Notes: generated by a model not told the origin, from the letters alone. Shown: positions 52,614 through 63,908, counted from the first letter of the stretch. The stretch: 64,000 bases of DNA from RPQJ01 sp046347155 (GCA_046347155.1 JAXMGT010000001.1:434001-498000), one strand, 5' to 3'. Translations and numbers: made by a program.

Positions 52614-54119
52614 ATGAGCGGGAACACGGAAGCGGTCGCCCGGGACCCGGTCCCCGAATTCAGACAGGTGCTGGGACATCCGGCGCCGCTCTGGATGCTG
52701 TTCATGTCGGAGTTCTGGGAACGCTTTGCGTTCTACGGCATCCGATGGGCGCTGGTGCTGTACATCGTTGCCGAGTTCCACGGCGGCAGTGCGACCGGAC
52801 AGTCCGCCGCGAACCTCACCTACGGCGCGTATCTCGCGCTCGTCTACGCCGGCGCGATCTTCGGCGGCTACGTCGCCGACCGGATCATCGGCTACCAGCG
52901 CTCGATCCTGGTCGGCGCGGTGTTCATGTCCGCGGGCCTGTTCACGATCATGTTGCCGGACCCGACGCTGTTCAAGTTCGGCCTCGCGACGATCGTCGTC
53001 GGCAACGGCATGTTCAAGCCGAACATCTCGACGATGGTCGGCAAGCTCTACTCGATCGACGACGAGCGCCGCGACTCCGGGTTCACGATCTTCTACATGG
53101 GCATCAACGTCGGCGGGTTCGTCGCGCCGATCATCACCGGCTGGCTGGCGACGTCGTTGTTCGGCACCGATGTCGTGCCGGCGTACAAGTACGTGTTCGG
53201 CGCGTCGGGCGCCGGAATGCTGGTCAGCCTGGTGTGGTTCTGGTTCGGGCGACGCCAGTTGCAGGGCATCGGCCGGCCGCCCGCGGATGCGGCGGGGCGC
53301 GGGCGGGTCGTCTACGTCGCGCTCGGCGCGCTGTGCGTGATCCCGCTGGTGTTCATGCTGTTGTCGCTCGGCGGCGCGGCGCTGCAGTACGTGCTGAGCG
53401 CGCTGTTCGTCGGCCTGGCCACCGTGCTGATGGCGGAGGGCGTCCGCTCGGGCAAGGTCGCCCGTGACCGCACGATCGCGATGCTGCTCATCTTTGCGTT
53501 CAACATCCTGTTCTGGATGTTCTACGAGCAGGCGGGCAACTCGTTCACGTTCCTGGCCGACCAGATCGTCAATCGCGACCTCGGCGGCTTCATCTTCCCG
53601 ACCGGGTGGTTCCAGTCGGTGTCCTCGCTCGCGGTGATCCTGCTCGCGCCCGTGGCCGCCTGGGTGTGGGTGTGGCTCGCGAAGCGTCACCTGAATCCCT
53701 CGATCCCGCGCAAGTTCGGCCTCGGCCTGGTGTTCAACGGCCTCGCGTTCCTGCTCCTGATGTACGCACTGTCGAGCCTCGTGAACGACGCGGGCAAGAT
53801 CCCGTTCTGGACACTGTTCGCGACCTACTTCATCCAGGTGGTCGGCGAGCTGTGCCTGTCGCCGATCGGGCTGTCGATGGTGACCAAGCTCGCGCCCGTG
53901 CGACTCGTGGGCCTCGGCATGGGCGGCTGGTTCCTGTCGACCGGCATCGGCAACAACCTCTCGGGCATCTTCGCCAGCGAGGTGAGCGGCGAGACCGGCA
54001 TGACGATCGGGTCCGCGCTGTCGGGCTACACGTTCGGCTTCTGGGCGCTGGTCGGCGCGGGCCTGCTGCTGATCGTGATTGCGCCGCTGGTGCAGCGGCT
54101 GATGCACGGGGTGAAGTGA
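52614..54119 (+). CDS. Proton-coupled oligopeptide transporter (POT/PTR family)
   Basis: Membrane carrier of 501 residues with about 12-14 helices that imports di- and tripeptides with protons. It has the family signature SEFWERFAFYGIRWALVLYI (the ExxERFxYYG motif), GGYVADRIIGYQRSILVGAV and NIGAFVAP-like NVGGFVAPIITGW. The second signature FYEQAGNSFTFLADQ and a C-terminal GELCLSPIGLSMVTKLAP also fit. It is 83 bases after the sulfatase on the same strand and may belong to that operon. The ATG at 52614 has a weak ribosome site (GGGGGTG). Confidence 0.93.
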   Translation: MSGNTEAVARDPVPEFRQVLGHPAPLWMLFMSEFWERFAFYGIRWALVLYIVAEFHGGSATGQSAANLTYGAYLALVYAGAIFGGYVADRIIGYQRSILVGAVFMSAGLFTIMLPDPTLFKFGLATIVVGNGMFKPNISTMVGKLYSIDDERRDSGFTIFYMGINVGGFVAPIITGWLATSLFGTDVVPAYKYVFGASGAGMLVSLVWFWFGRRQLQGIGRPPADAAGRGRVVYVALGALCVIPLVFMLLSLGGAALQYVLSALFVGLATVLMAEGVRSGKVARDRTIAMLLIFAFNILFWMFYEQAGNSFTFLADQIVNRDLGGFIFPTGWFQSVSSLAVILLAPVAAWVWVWLAKRHLNPSIPRKFGLGLVFNGLAFLLLMYALSSLVNDAGKIPFWTLFATYFIQVVGELCLSPIGLSMVTKLAPVRLVGLGMGGWFLSTGIGNNLSGIFASEVSGETGMTIGSALSGYTFGFWALVGAGLLLIVIAPLVQRLMHGVK

Positions 54120-54211
54120 GTGACTGACTTCCGGCGGCCTGGGCCGGGTCCCGCGAAGCGGGTTCGGAACGCTGTTCGCTGTCCGGCGCGTGACGTCGGA
54201 CGGTGGCCAGC

Positions 54212-54235
54212 GTGACGTTTCAGCTGAAACGTCAC
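54212..54235. terminator. Perfect 24-base palindrome between convergent genes
   Basis: GTGACGTTTCAG followed directly by its exact reverse complement. Folded, it gives a hairpin with about 10 bp of stem and an AGCT loop, in the 129-base gap between the POT gene and the convergent gene at 54249. No T-run follows, so it may be a bidirectional terminator or a protein site. Confidence 0.45.
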
Positions 54236-54248
54236 TCGTGCGGACCTC

Positions 54249-54977
54249 TCATCTCGTCGCCAGTTCCTTCGTCACCGCGGCATCGGCGGTCCGGGCGAGA
54301 TCGAGCAGCTGGGTCGACCACTCGACCCAGTCGCCGTGCGTGTCGGCGGCCCAGTAGAAGCCGTTGCGTATCTCCGGTCGGGCCCGGAGTGCCTCGAAAT
54401 CGTACCGCGCACGGGCCTCGTCGGACTTCGCGCGCAGGTCCGTGGATTTCACGCGCGGCCCGACCGAGTAGTACTCGACGTAGGGCTGGTAGTCTCGCTC
54501 GAGTTCGATCGGCCCTTGTCGCCACCAAGTGAAATTGGCTTCCACCATCGCCTGCGTGGCGTACAGCTCGGCGACGGCTTTCTGCAATTCGGTCGACTGC
54601 AGCCGCGCAAACACGCCGGAGGCAACCATCTCCTGGTACGCCGAGCTCGGCGTCTTGAGCGACGGCAGGTGCGCGGCGTAGATCAGGCCTGCCTCGAAGA
54701 GTTCCGCGTCGCCGTTGAGGATCTTGCCCGCGGCAAGGGAGTCGCTGACGTGCTGGACGGCGCGACGGTGACTCTCGAGATTGGGCAGGACGACTTCCAG
54801 CGACTCGACGTAGGCGTGCAAGTCCTCGCTCAGCCGGCGCAGGTAGATCGTCTCCGTCTTCGACTGCTCACGCCGGTCGCGCCAGTCATCGAGTTGCAAC
54901 GCCGCGAAGAGGCCGATGAAGACCACCAACAGTTCCGTCGCGAGGGCCGCAGCCCCCGGCCAGCCGGTACGCTTCAC
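54249..54977 (-). CDS. Membrane-anchored hypothetical protein (DUF6090-like)
   Basis: Product of 242 residues. One N-terminal membrane helix (ALATELLVVFIGLFAALQLD, followed by DWRDRRE) leads into a long helical periplasmic region (YLRRLSEDLHAYVESLEVVL, SAYQEMVASGVFARLQSTEL, AVAELYATQAMVEANFTWW). The LVVFIGLFAALQLDDW start followed by an extended helical body resembles DUF6090 proteins, of unknown function. Start ATG at 54977 with GGGGGAAG upstream. It neighbours an AT-richer gene. Confidence 0.65.
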   Translation of the reverse strand: MKRTGWPGAAALATELLVVFIGLFAALQLDDWRDRREQSKTETIYLRRLSEDLHAYVESLEVVLPNLESHRRAVQHVSDSLAAGKILNGDAELFEAGLIYAAHLPSLKTPSSAYQEMVASGVFARLQSTELQKAVAELYATQAMVEANFTWWRQGPIELERDYQPYVEYYSVGPRVKSTDLRAKSDEARARYDFEALRARPEIRNGFYWAADTHGDWVEWSTQLLDLARTADAAVTKELATR

Positions 54978-55126
54978 GAGTGCTTCCCCCTTCGGTCAGG
55001 CAAGGCTGATAGGGTAAGGCCGGTGCAGCTCGTGCGCTATCGGCCCGCGCGGGCGCTGTCGGCCGGTGCTGGCTGATCCTGTTCGGGTCGAATGACGGGA
55101 ATCGACTCGGAGCGGCCGTTCGGTGG

Positions 55127-56218
55127 CTAGAGTCGAGCAGCGTCGCGTACCGTGACCCGCCACTGCTCTTCAATGATGCCGAAGGCCGAGCTACGGCCAC
55201 GAATCTCTAGGGTCGCGCCGGACTCCGGTACGTCTGCAGCGTCAACTGCACAAAGTGCTTTTCCGCCCATCATTTTTTCCGGGACACCATAGATTGACGG
55301 TGTAGTGCATGACCCTTTCAGGCTGTACCGATAACCAGCCGTCTCGACAACGACCTGCCCAGGGCTGCCAATGACTCTAGTCACCATGTACGGAACAGTA
55401 TTACCGAATGTAGCGCATGCCATCGAATATCCGACCCATGAAAACAGTGCCGCTAATGCGACCCGTACGCCCTTGTTTGGGCGTCCCAATCGCCGGTTTC
55501 CAAGCATTTTGGAGAAATCAAAGTCGCGAAATCCAAGTACCCAGACGGCTACTAAGATTGCAGTCAGCAACGAAGAAATTCGCGCCGCCTGAGTGACCAT
55601 GTTTGACGGTAAGAAGCTATTCTGCTGGGCGATCCAGTCACCGGCGCAAACTAGCAGAAGTACCCCAAGGAAAGCCCAGTTAACCAAAGGCGCTGGCGCG
55701 ACCTTGTAAGGAGCGGCGATCAGGTCTGCGAGTTGAAGCCGTGGAACATGCTGCCTCAATGCGGCCCTGAAGGACTCGAACGCTTCCGTCGTGTTGAAAG
55801 CACGACGAGGAACTGGCTGACCGAAGACCGGATTGAAATGGATCGTCGGCAGGTTCTCATCGTCCAGCCATCTCCAGATGTCGCTCCACCTTGCATGCTG
55901 TGACTTGCCCGATACCGAGATCGCGACTCCTCCTTCGCCCCAGCTGATGTTGATAGGATCACGAAAGCCGGGTACGGAGCGGTACGCAGCCCTTGTCGCC
56001 GAAGCAAGATTCGCGAACATCAGGCTCTCATAGGACAAGAGAAAAAGTGGGCCGGCCGTAATCATCAGAGGAAGATGCCAGCCGCGCAGACTCAACCAAA
56101 TTACCGTGACACTTAGGAGCAAGTTGAGCGTGCAATAGAAAGCAAACACGGGGCGTCGCGTCCTCTTGACGCTGGCGACCAATTCGTCCTCAGTAAGTTG
56201 AAATTGGATGCTGTTCAA
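55127..56218 (-). CDS. YcxB-like membrane protein in AT-richer DNA
   Basis: Product of 363 residues. The N-terminal part has two helices (about 25-65) and a YcxB-type cytoplasmic domain: GGVAISVSGKSQHARWSDIW, then RWLDDENLPTIHFNPVFGQP and VPRRAFNTTEAFESFRAAL. It continues with about three more membrane helices (175-270) and a C-terminal soluble tail with two cysteines (LKGSCTTPSIYG, KALCAVDAADV). Base composition is unlike the rest of the window (29 G+C of 60 bases at 55381-55440), suggesting recent acquisition. Function unknown. Start ATG at 56218. Confidence 0.7.
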   Translation of the reverse strand: MNSIQFQLTEDELVASVKRTRRPVFAFYCTLNLLLSVTVIWLSLRGWHLPLMITAGPLFLLSYESLMFANLASATRAAYRSVPGFRDPINISWGEGGVAISVSGKSQHARWSDIWRWLDDENLPTIHFNPVFGQPVPRRAFNTTEAFESFRAALRQHVPRLQLADLIAAPYKVAPAPLVNWAFLGVLLLVCAGDWIAQQNSFLPSNMVTQAARISSLLTAILVAVWVLGFRDFDFSKMLGNRRLGRPNKGVRVALAALFSWVGYSMACATFGNTVPYMVTRVIGSPGQVVVETAGYRYSLKGSCTTPSIYGVPEKMMGGKALCAVDAADVPESGATLEIRGRSSAFGIIEEQWRVTVRDAARL

Positions 56219-56460
56219 ATTGATCTTTTAGGCCGCCTCGCGCGGTATGAGCAATCTCTCTGGATGGCCGCCCGCAGATTGCTGCGCAAATCTGTCCGTT
56301 CCTGGCCGATTGCAGCCGTTGGTTCAACTACGACTCAGCCTTGGCCGACTCTACACCGGAGTTGCCCAGAACAGCGACAGCCTGGTGTCCCGGCCTGCGT
56401 CCGGGTGCATCGCTCGGTATCGCTAAGCCGCTGCGCCGCGTTGGCGACGAAGATCCCCAC

Positions 56461-56574
56461 GCACGCCGCCCGGGGGTGAATGCCGGGCGGGCGTCGCGCG
56501 CCAGGGATGGCGCGCGCGAGCCCCCAGGGATGGGTTCACGGCGTCCCGCCCGGTGGTCACCCCGGGCGGCGTGC
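56461..56574. repeat. Nested inverted-repeat element (REP/MITE-like)
   Basis: Outer arms GCACGCCGCCCGGGGGTGA (56461-56479) and TCACCCCGGGCGGCGTGC (56557-56574) pair with one bulged G. Inside them CCGGGCGGG (56483-56491) pairs with CCCGCCCGG (56545-56553). In the centre CGCGCGCC (56495-56502) and GGCGCGCG (56509-56516) form a hairpin with loop AGGGAT. The CCCAGGGATGGG...ACGGCGTCC core looks like a dispersed gammaproteobacterial repeat I have seen before, recalled without a search. It lies just 3' of the OPT gene. The rest of the gap 56219-56593 shows no gene. Confidence 0.75.
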
Positions 56575-56593
56575 CAATGCACCCTTCAGCGAC

Positions 56594-58492
<1,899 letters not shown>

Positions 58493-58611
58493 CGACGGAT
58501 GATGGACGAGGGCCGCACCGTGGCGCAATGCGCGGGCCGGCCCGGCGGCGAATCCGTATGCGCGGCGGCCGCGCCAGGCGCACACTCAACCCAGGGTTCC
58601 GGAACAACGCG

Positions 58612-60606
58612 ATGCATCGCCCGTCCACGGCCCGGCGCATCACGACGCTTGCGATTGCCTGCGTCGCGTCCTGCGGCATCGCCGAAGCACAGCCCGCGGC
58701 GTCGGAATGCGACCCGTCGGGCGTCCTCGCCGGATACTCGGCCGACTACCGTCCCGGGACGCTCCTGCTGCGCACCGACGCCGATCGCGAGGCCCCCGCG
58801 CTCGTCGCCCGCTGGGACGCGTCCGCGACCCCGGGGCAGGCGACCGCGCGGCTCGAGTACGCCGGGCGGGACGAGGTCGCGGCGCTGCGGGCGGCGCCCG
58901 CGGTGCCGCTGCCGCTGCGGGGCCGGGCCGACTGGGACGCGATCCTGAAGGAGACGCTGCGAGGGCTCGCACCCACAGGCCCCGGTGAGGCCGGTCTCGT
59001 CACGATCGAGGGCGTCGGCTTCGCGTTCTTCGTCGGGGCCGACGGCGCGCTGCACGTCTCCACCCATGAGGCCAAGCCCGCGGACCGGCGCGTCGTGGGC
59101 AGCGTGAGCGAGTCCGAGTTCGCTGCCCGGGCGATGGGTGTGCTGCGCGCGCGTTACCCCGGTTGCGAGACGCTGCTGTTCGAGTCGGGCAGTGAACGCG
59201 ATCCCTCGTACGTGTTGTTCGACCTGGCGCGTGGGCAGTCCGTGCTCGTCGCGCCGCCGGTGTCGGCCGCCGGCGGGGCGGACGGGCTGTTGCACACGCT
59301 GCTGCGGATTCCGGACACGGTGCTGTTGCGGGGACAGCTGCTCGGCGTGCTCTCGCGCCCCGTCAGTTCGACCGCACGGCTCGCGTGGCTCACGACCCAG
59401 ACGGCCGTGACGTTGCCGCCTCCATTGCCGATGACCAGTGGGCCGGTCGCACCGGTCGCCGCGCACGCGCCGATGGATCCGGCCGCCTGGGAGCGGCGTC
59501 TCGACCGGCTCGACCTGCCGTCGCCATCGTGGGCTCGCATCGAGCCACTGATCGACGGCGAGGCGTTCTTCACGCGGCTCGTGCAGGCATTGCAGGACGC
59601 GAAATCCGAGATCACGATCCGGCTGTTCATCTTCGACAACGACGACGACGCGCTCCGGCTCGCCGACCTGCTGAAGCGTCGCTCGGCCGAGGTGCGCGTC
59701 CGCGTGCTCGTCGATGCGATCGGCACGCTCGGCGCCGGGCAGGCCGCGCCCCCCGGTGCAGCAAGCCGCCCGGCGACGGACATCGTTCGCTACCTGCGCC
59801 GCGATTCGCGGGTCGAGGTGCGCGAGACGCCGAACCCGTGGCTGGTCTCGGACCACACGAAGACGCTGGTCGTGGATGGCCGGCTCGCGTACCTCGGCGG
59901 CATGAACATCGGCCACGAGTACCGGCGCGACTGGCACGACATGATGGTCGAGCTCGAGGGGCCGCTGGTCGCGAGGCTGCAGCACGACTTCGAGGTGGCC
60001 TGGGCCTACGCGGGCCCGTGGGGCGACCTCGCGTACCTGCGCGCGGTCGGCGTGGACGACGGCGACGACGGCCCCGCAGCGCCCGGGATGGTCGCCGTGC
60101 GGCCGCTCTACACGCGCACGATGGACGCGCAGGTGCTGCGCGCGCAGACCGAGGCGATGCGCCGCGCGCGATCGGCGATCTGGGTCGAGCAGCCCTACGT
60201 GTCGGACGACGGGCTCGTCCGCGCGTTGGTCGCCGCGAGAGCCCGCGGCGTGGACGTGCGGGTGGTGCTGCCGTCGGCGGGCGACTCGCGACTGATGGAC
60301 AGCGCCAACCTGGTCGCGGCGCGGACGCTCGTGCAAGGCGGCGTGCGGGTCTACGTCTACCCGGGCATGACGCACGTGAAAGCCGCGCTCTACGACGGCT
60401 GGGCCTGCCTCGGCTCGGCGAACTTCGACAAGCTGAGCCTGCGGGTCAATCGCGAGACGAACGTCGCGACCTCGGATCCGGTATTCGTGGACCGCTTGCG
60501 GCGGGAGCTCTTCGAGCCGGACTTCGCGCGCTCGCGCGAGCTCGCGGAGCCGCCGTCGGTCGGCTGGGGCGCCTACCTCGCCGGTTACCTGGGCGGCCAG
60601 CTCTAG
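58612..60606 (+). CDS. Secreted phospholipase D-like protein with unknown N-terminal domain
   Basis: Product of 664 residues with a signal peptide (TTLAIACVASCGIAEAQPAA). An N-terminal region (about 30-290) matches nothing I know. The C-terminal PLD catalytic pair has HKD motifs HTKTLVVDGRLAYLGGMNIG and HVKAALYDGWACLGSANFDK. The spacing and GSANFD/GGMN endings are those of cardiolipin synthase-like or transphosphatidylase enzymes, but there are no membrane helices. The enzyme probably acts on phospholipids in the periplasm or outside. Start ATG at 58612, fixed by the signal peptide. A perfect GC hairpin follows the stop. Confidence 0.85.
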   Translation: MHRPSTARRITTLAIACVASCGIAEAQPAASECDPSGVLAGYSADYRPGTLLLRTDADREAPALVARWDASATPGQATARLEYAGRDEVAALRAAPAVPLPLRGRADWDAILKETLRGLAPTGPGEAGLVTIEGVGFAFFVGADGALHVSTHEAKPADRRVVGSVSESEFAARAMGVLRARYPGCETLLFESGSERDPSYVLFDLARGQSVLVAPPVSAAGGADGLLHTLLRIPDTVLLRGQLLGVLSRPVSSTARLAWLTTQTAVTLPPPLPMTSGPVAPVAAHAPMDPAAWERRLDRLDLPSPSWARIEPLIDGEAFFTRLVQALQDAKSEITIRLFIFDNDDDALRLADLLKRRSAEVRVRVLVDAIGTLGAGQAAPPGAASRPATDIVRYLRRDSRVEVRETPNPWLVSDHTKTLVVDGRLAYLGGMNIGHEYRRDWHDMMVELEGPLVARLQHDFEVAWAYAGPWGDLAYLRAVGVDDGDDGPAAPGMVAVRPLYTRTMDAQVLRAQTEAMRRARSAIWVEQPYVSDDGLVRALVAARARGVDVRVVLPSAGDSRLMDSANLVAARTLVQGGVRVYVYPGMTHVKAALYDGWACLGSANFDKLSLRVNRETNVATSDPVFVDRLRRELFEPDFARSRELAEPPSVGWGAYLAGYLGGQL

Positions 60607-60629
60607 GCGCGGATCGGGCGGGACACGCG

Positions 60630-60658
60630 GGCGGCGCCGGCACGGGGCCGGCGCCGCC
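60630..60658. terminator. GC hairpin between convergent genes
   Basis: GGCGGCGCCGGC, loop ACGGG, GCCGGCGCCGCC: a perfect 12-bp stem in the 59-base gap between the PLD-like and sortilin-like genes. There is no T-run on either side, so it is a candidate bidirectional terminator only. Confidence 0.55.
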
Positions 60659-60665
60659 ACGTGGA

Positions 60666-63600
60666 TCAGTGGTAGACGATGCGCGAGGTCGGCAGGCTGG
60701 CCGCGACGCCGACGGCGTCCGCGTCCATCTCGCCGCTGCGGCCGCCACCGCGCGGCGTCGTCTCGACCGCCACCTTTGCGGGCGGCGGGTCGATCGCCGG
60801 CAGGCCGGCGCCCTTGAGCGCCTGGTTGAGCGCCGGCAACTCCTTGTCGAGCAGGCCCTGGAACTCGCCGTCGATGTCCTTGAGCTCGCCCTCGAGCACG
60901 CCGATGCGCTCGACCTGGTAGCCGGCCGGCTGGCCGTCCCAGCTCAGGATCGCGCCGTAGAGGGTGTCGGTGTGCTCGCGCAGCCGCTCCTCGCCGGTGA
61001 TCGCGCCGCCTTCGGTCGTCGCGACGATGCGCTTGCGGACCGCATCGACGCGGGCGTCGAACGCCTCGAGCTGCTCGTGCACCGGGCCCGTCTTCGCCTG
61101 TCCGGCACGGGCCTCCACCTCGCCGCGCAGCGCGATGATGCGGTCCATCAGCGCGCTCTCGGCGCCGAACAGCGCGACGACCCGCATCGCCGCGTCGTAC
61201 TGCGCCTTGCGGTCGGCGAGCGTGTAGGTCGCGCGGCGGTCGAGCACGACGTCCACCTTCGTTTCGTACACCTCGCCGCCCTTGGTCATCCGGACCGTGT
61301 AGGTGCCCGGGAGCACCGGCACGCCCTGCGTGCCCGCGAACGCGAGCTGGACGGCCGGCGGCACGCGCGGCGGATCCTCGCGCATCGACCAGACGACGCG
61401 GTTCAGGCCGCGGCGCGGGCTCGCCGGCAGCTGCGCCATCACGCGGCCGTTCGGATCGAGCACCTCGATCTTGAGCTTGCCGAACAGGTGCCGGCTCTTC
61501 TGGTAGTAGTTGATCACGGCGCCCGGCGTCGGGTTGTCGCCGACGAACACGGCCGAGCCGTTGGCCCAGCCGCCGGGGCCGTCGATCCGCTGCTGCGAAG
61601 GCCGGCCGGCGACGAACGTCGCGTGCTTCGCCAGCACCTCCGGCGTGAGCGCGCGCAGCGGCGTGATGTCGTCCACGATCCAGATGCCGCGGCCGTGGGT
61701 GCCGAGCACCAGGTCGCGGTCGCGCGGGTGCACCGCGAGGTCGCGGACCGCGACGGCCGGGAAGTTCTCGGCCTTGAACTCGGCCCAGTTCGCCCCACCG
61801 TCGATCGAGATCCACAGCCCGAACTCGGTGCCGAGGAACAGCAGGTCGGGGCGCTCGACGTCCTCCTTGATGACATGCGCGTAGCCACGCACGCCCTTCG
61901 GGGACTTCGGCGACACGAGCGGCGTCCAGGTCTTGCCGTAGTCGCGTGTCACGTAGACGTACGGCGCAAAGTCGCCGTTCGTGTGCCGGTCGAACGTCGC
62001 GTAGGCGGTGGCCGCGTCGTGCCGGCTCGCCTCGACCCAGCTGACCCACGAGTTCTTCGGCAGCGGTTCCTTGCCCTTCTGGAGCGCGCCGACCACGTTG
62101 GTCCAGTTCTGGCCGCCGTCGCGCGTGAGCTGCACGTTGCCGTCGTCGGTGCCGACCCAGATCGTGCCGGCCGCCTTCGGCGACTCGCTGATCGAATAGA
62201 TCGTCGTGTGCATCTCGGCCGCCGAGTTGTCCACGGTCACGCCGCCCGACTGCTCCTGCTTCTGCTTCTCGGGGTCGTTCGTCGTGAGGTCCGGCGAGAT
62301 CCGGTCCCAGGTCTGCCCGTGGTCGCGCGTGCGGAACAGGAACTGCGCGCCGATGTAGAGCGTGCCCTTCTCGTTCGGCGAGAGCGCGAGCGGCGTGTTC
62401 CAGTTGTAGCGCAGTTTCTCGCCGGGTCCGGCGAGCGGCTGGATCGCGCGCGCCTGGTGGGTCCAGCGGTTCACGCGCGCGAGCGTGCCGCCCTGGTACT
62501 CGGCGTACAGGTAGTCCGGGTCTGCCGGGTCGCTGAACATCCAGAACCCGTCGCCGCCGTACATGTTCTCCCAGCGGCTGTTCGTGATGCCGCCCGGGTA
62601 GGCGCTGTCGCCGACCCAGCTCGAGTTGTCCTGCAGGCCGCCGTAGACCTTGTACGGGTCACGTTCGTCGAGGCTCACGTGGTAGAACTGCGAGATCGGC
62701 AGGTTCTCCGCCTTCCACCAGCGGTTGCCGCCGTCGTAGCTGTACCAGAGGCCGCCGTCGTCGCCCGAGACCACGTGCTTCGAGTTGTTCGGGTTGACCC
62801 ACACGTCGTGCACGTCGCCGTGCATGCCGTTGAAGCCGCCGACGACCGAGAAGCTTCGGCCCGCGTCCTCGGAGAGGATCAGGTTGCCGTCGCCCTTGTA
62901 GATCCGGTCCGGGTTGTTCGGGTCCACGGTCATGTGCGCGAAGTAGAACGGGCGCCAGACCATCCACTGGCTCTTGTCGCGCTCGGTCCAGGTCTTGCCG
63001 CCGTCGTCGCTCACGTAGAGGGCGCTCGCGGTCGACTCGACGAACGCGTACACGCGCTTCGAATCGCCGGGCGCGACGTTCACGGCGATGCGGCCGTAGG
63101 GCTTCTTCGGGAAGCCCGCGTTCGCCTCGGGCGTGACCTCGGTCCACGTGCGGCCCGCGTCGCGGGACACCATCAGCGCGCTGCCCGACGGCGAGGTCGG
63201 CGTCTCACCGCCCGAGCGGAACGTCCATCCCTTGCGGCGGAAGTCCCAGAGCGCCGCGTACACGACGTCCGGGTTCTGCTGGTCGATGCTGAGGCTCGCA
63301 CAGCCGGTCGAGAGGTTCGTGCCCTTCAGGACCTGCTGCCAGGTGGCGCCGCCGTCGGTCGTCTTGTAGACGCCGCGCTCGGCGGAGTCGCTCCACAGCC
63401 GGCCCGTGACGCAGGCGTACACCGCGTTGCTGTCGCGCGGGTCGATGCTGACGTCGGTGATGCGCTCGGACCCCTTGAGCCCGAGGTTCTTCCAGCTCGC
63501 GCCGCCGTCGGTCGTCTTGTAGATGCCGTCACCGATCGACACCGAGTTGCGGGTCCAGGCCTCGCCGGTGCCGACCCAGACGGTGTCCGGGTTCTTCGGG

Positions 63601-63899
63601 TCCACGGTGACCGCGCCGATCGACTGCACGGCCTGCTTGTCGAACACCGGTTCGAACGTGGTGCCGCCGTCGAGCGACTTCCAGACGCCGCCGCTCGCGG
63701 CGCCGACCCAGATGGTCAGCTTGCCGTTCGGCATGTTGACGGCGTCGAGCGACGCGATGCGACCGCTCATCGCGGCCGAGCCGATGTTGCGCACGCCGAG
63801 GCCCGAGACGGTGCCGGCGTCGAAGGCCACCTTCGCCGGCTCTGCGGCGAGGACGGAGCAGGGCAGCAGGGCCGCCAGGGCGAATGCTTTGCGGTTCAT
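60666..63899 (-). CDS. Secreted VPS10/sortilin-like Asp-box beta-propeller protein
   Basis: Exported protein of 1077 residues with a signal peptide (RKAFALAALLPCSVLAAEPA). The body is dominated by Asp-box (BNR) repeats: SLDGGTTF, TTDGGASW, TTDGGATW, SRDAGRTW, SDDGGKTW, SEDAGRSF, TRDHGQTW, TRDGGQNW, TRDYGKTW and SIDGGANW. This gives one or two large propellers, up to about residue 750, in VPS10/sortilin arrangement. The last 300 residues hold a beta-sandwich (PGTYTVRMTKGGEVYETKVD) and a helical tail. Bacterial members are secreted or peptidase-associated, often with amidohydrolases or peptide transporters nearby. No catalytic residues can be identified. It runs head to tail with an upstream gene cut by the edge. 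Confidence 0.88.
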   Translation of the reverse strand: MNRKAFALAALLPCSVLAAEPAKVAFDAGTVSGLGVRNIGSAAMSGRIASLDAVNMPNGKLTIWVGAASGGVWKSLDGGTTFEPVFDKQAVQSIGAVTVDPKNPDTVWVGTGEAWTRNSVSIGDGIYKTTDGGASWKNLGLKGSERITDVSIDPRDSNAVYACVTGRLWSDSAERGVYKTTDGGATWQQVLKGTNLSTGCASLSIDQQNPDVVYAALWDFRRKGWTFRSGGETPTSPSGSALMVSRDAGRTWTEVTPEANAGFPKKPYGRIAVNVAPGDSKRVYAFVESTASALYVSDDGGKTWTERDKSQWMVWRPFYFAHMTVDPNNPDRIYKGDGNLILSEDAGRSFSVVGGFNGMHGDVHDVWVNPNNSKHVVSGDDGGLWYSYDGGNRWWKAENLPISQFYHVSLDERDPYKVYGGLQDNSSWVGDSAYPGGITNSRWENMYGGDGFWMFSDPADPDYLYAEYQGGTLARVNRWTHQARAIQPLAGPGEKLRYNWNTPLALSPNEKGTLYIGAQFLFRTRDHGQTWDRISPDLTTNDPEKQKQEQSGGVTVDNSAAEMHTTIYSISESPKAAGTIWVGTDDGNVQLTRDGGQNWTNVVGALQKGKEPLPKNSWVSWVEASRHDAATAYATFDRHTNGDFAPYVYVTRDYGKTWTPLVSPKSPKGVRGYAHVIKEDVERPDLLFLGTEFGLWISIDGGANWAEFKAENFPAVAVRDLAVHPRDRDLVLGTHGRGIWIVDDITPLRALTPEVLAKHATFVAGRPSQQRIDGPGGWANGSAVFVGDNPTPGAVINYYQKSRHLFGKLKIEVLDPNGRVMAQLPASPRRGLNRVVWSMREDPPRVPPAVQLAFAGTQGVPVLPGTYTVRMTKGGEVYETKVDVVLDRRATYTLADRKAQYDAAMRVVALFGAESALMDRIIALRGEVEARAGQAKTGPVHEQLEAFDARVDAVRKRIVATTEGGAITGEERLREHTDTLYGAILSWDGQPAGYQVERIGVLEGELKDIDGEFQGLLDKELPALNQALKGAGLPAIDPPPAKVAVETTPRGGGRSGEMDADAVGVAASLPTSRIVYH

Positions 63900-63908
63900 G
63901 GTCGTGCC

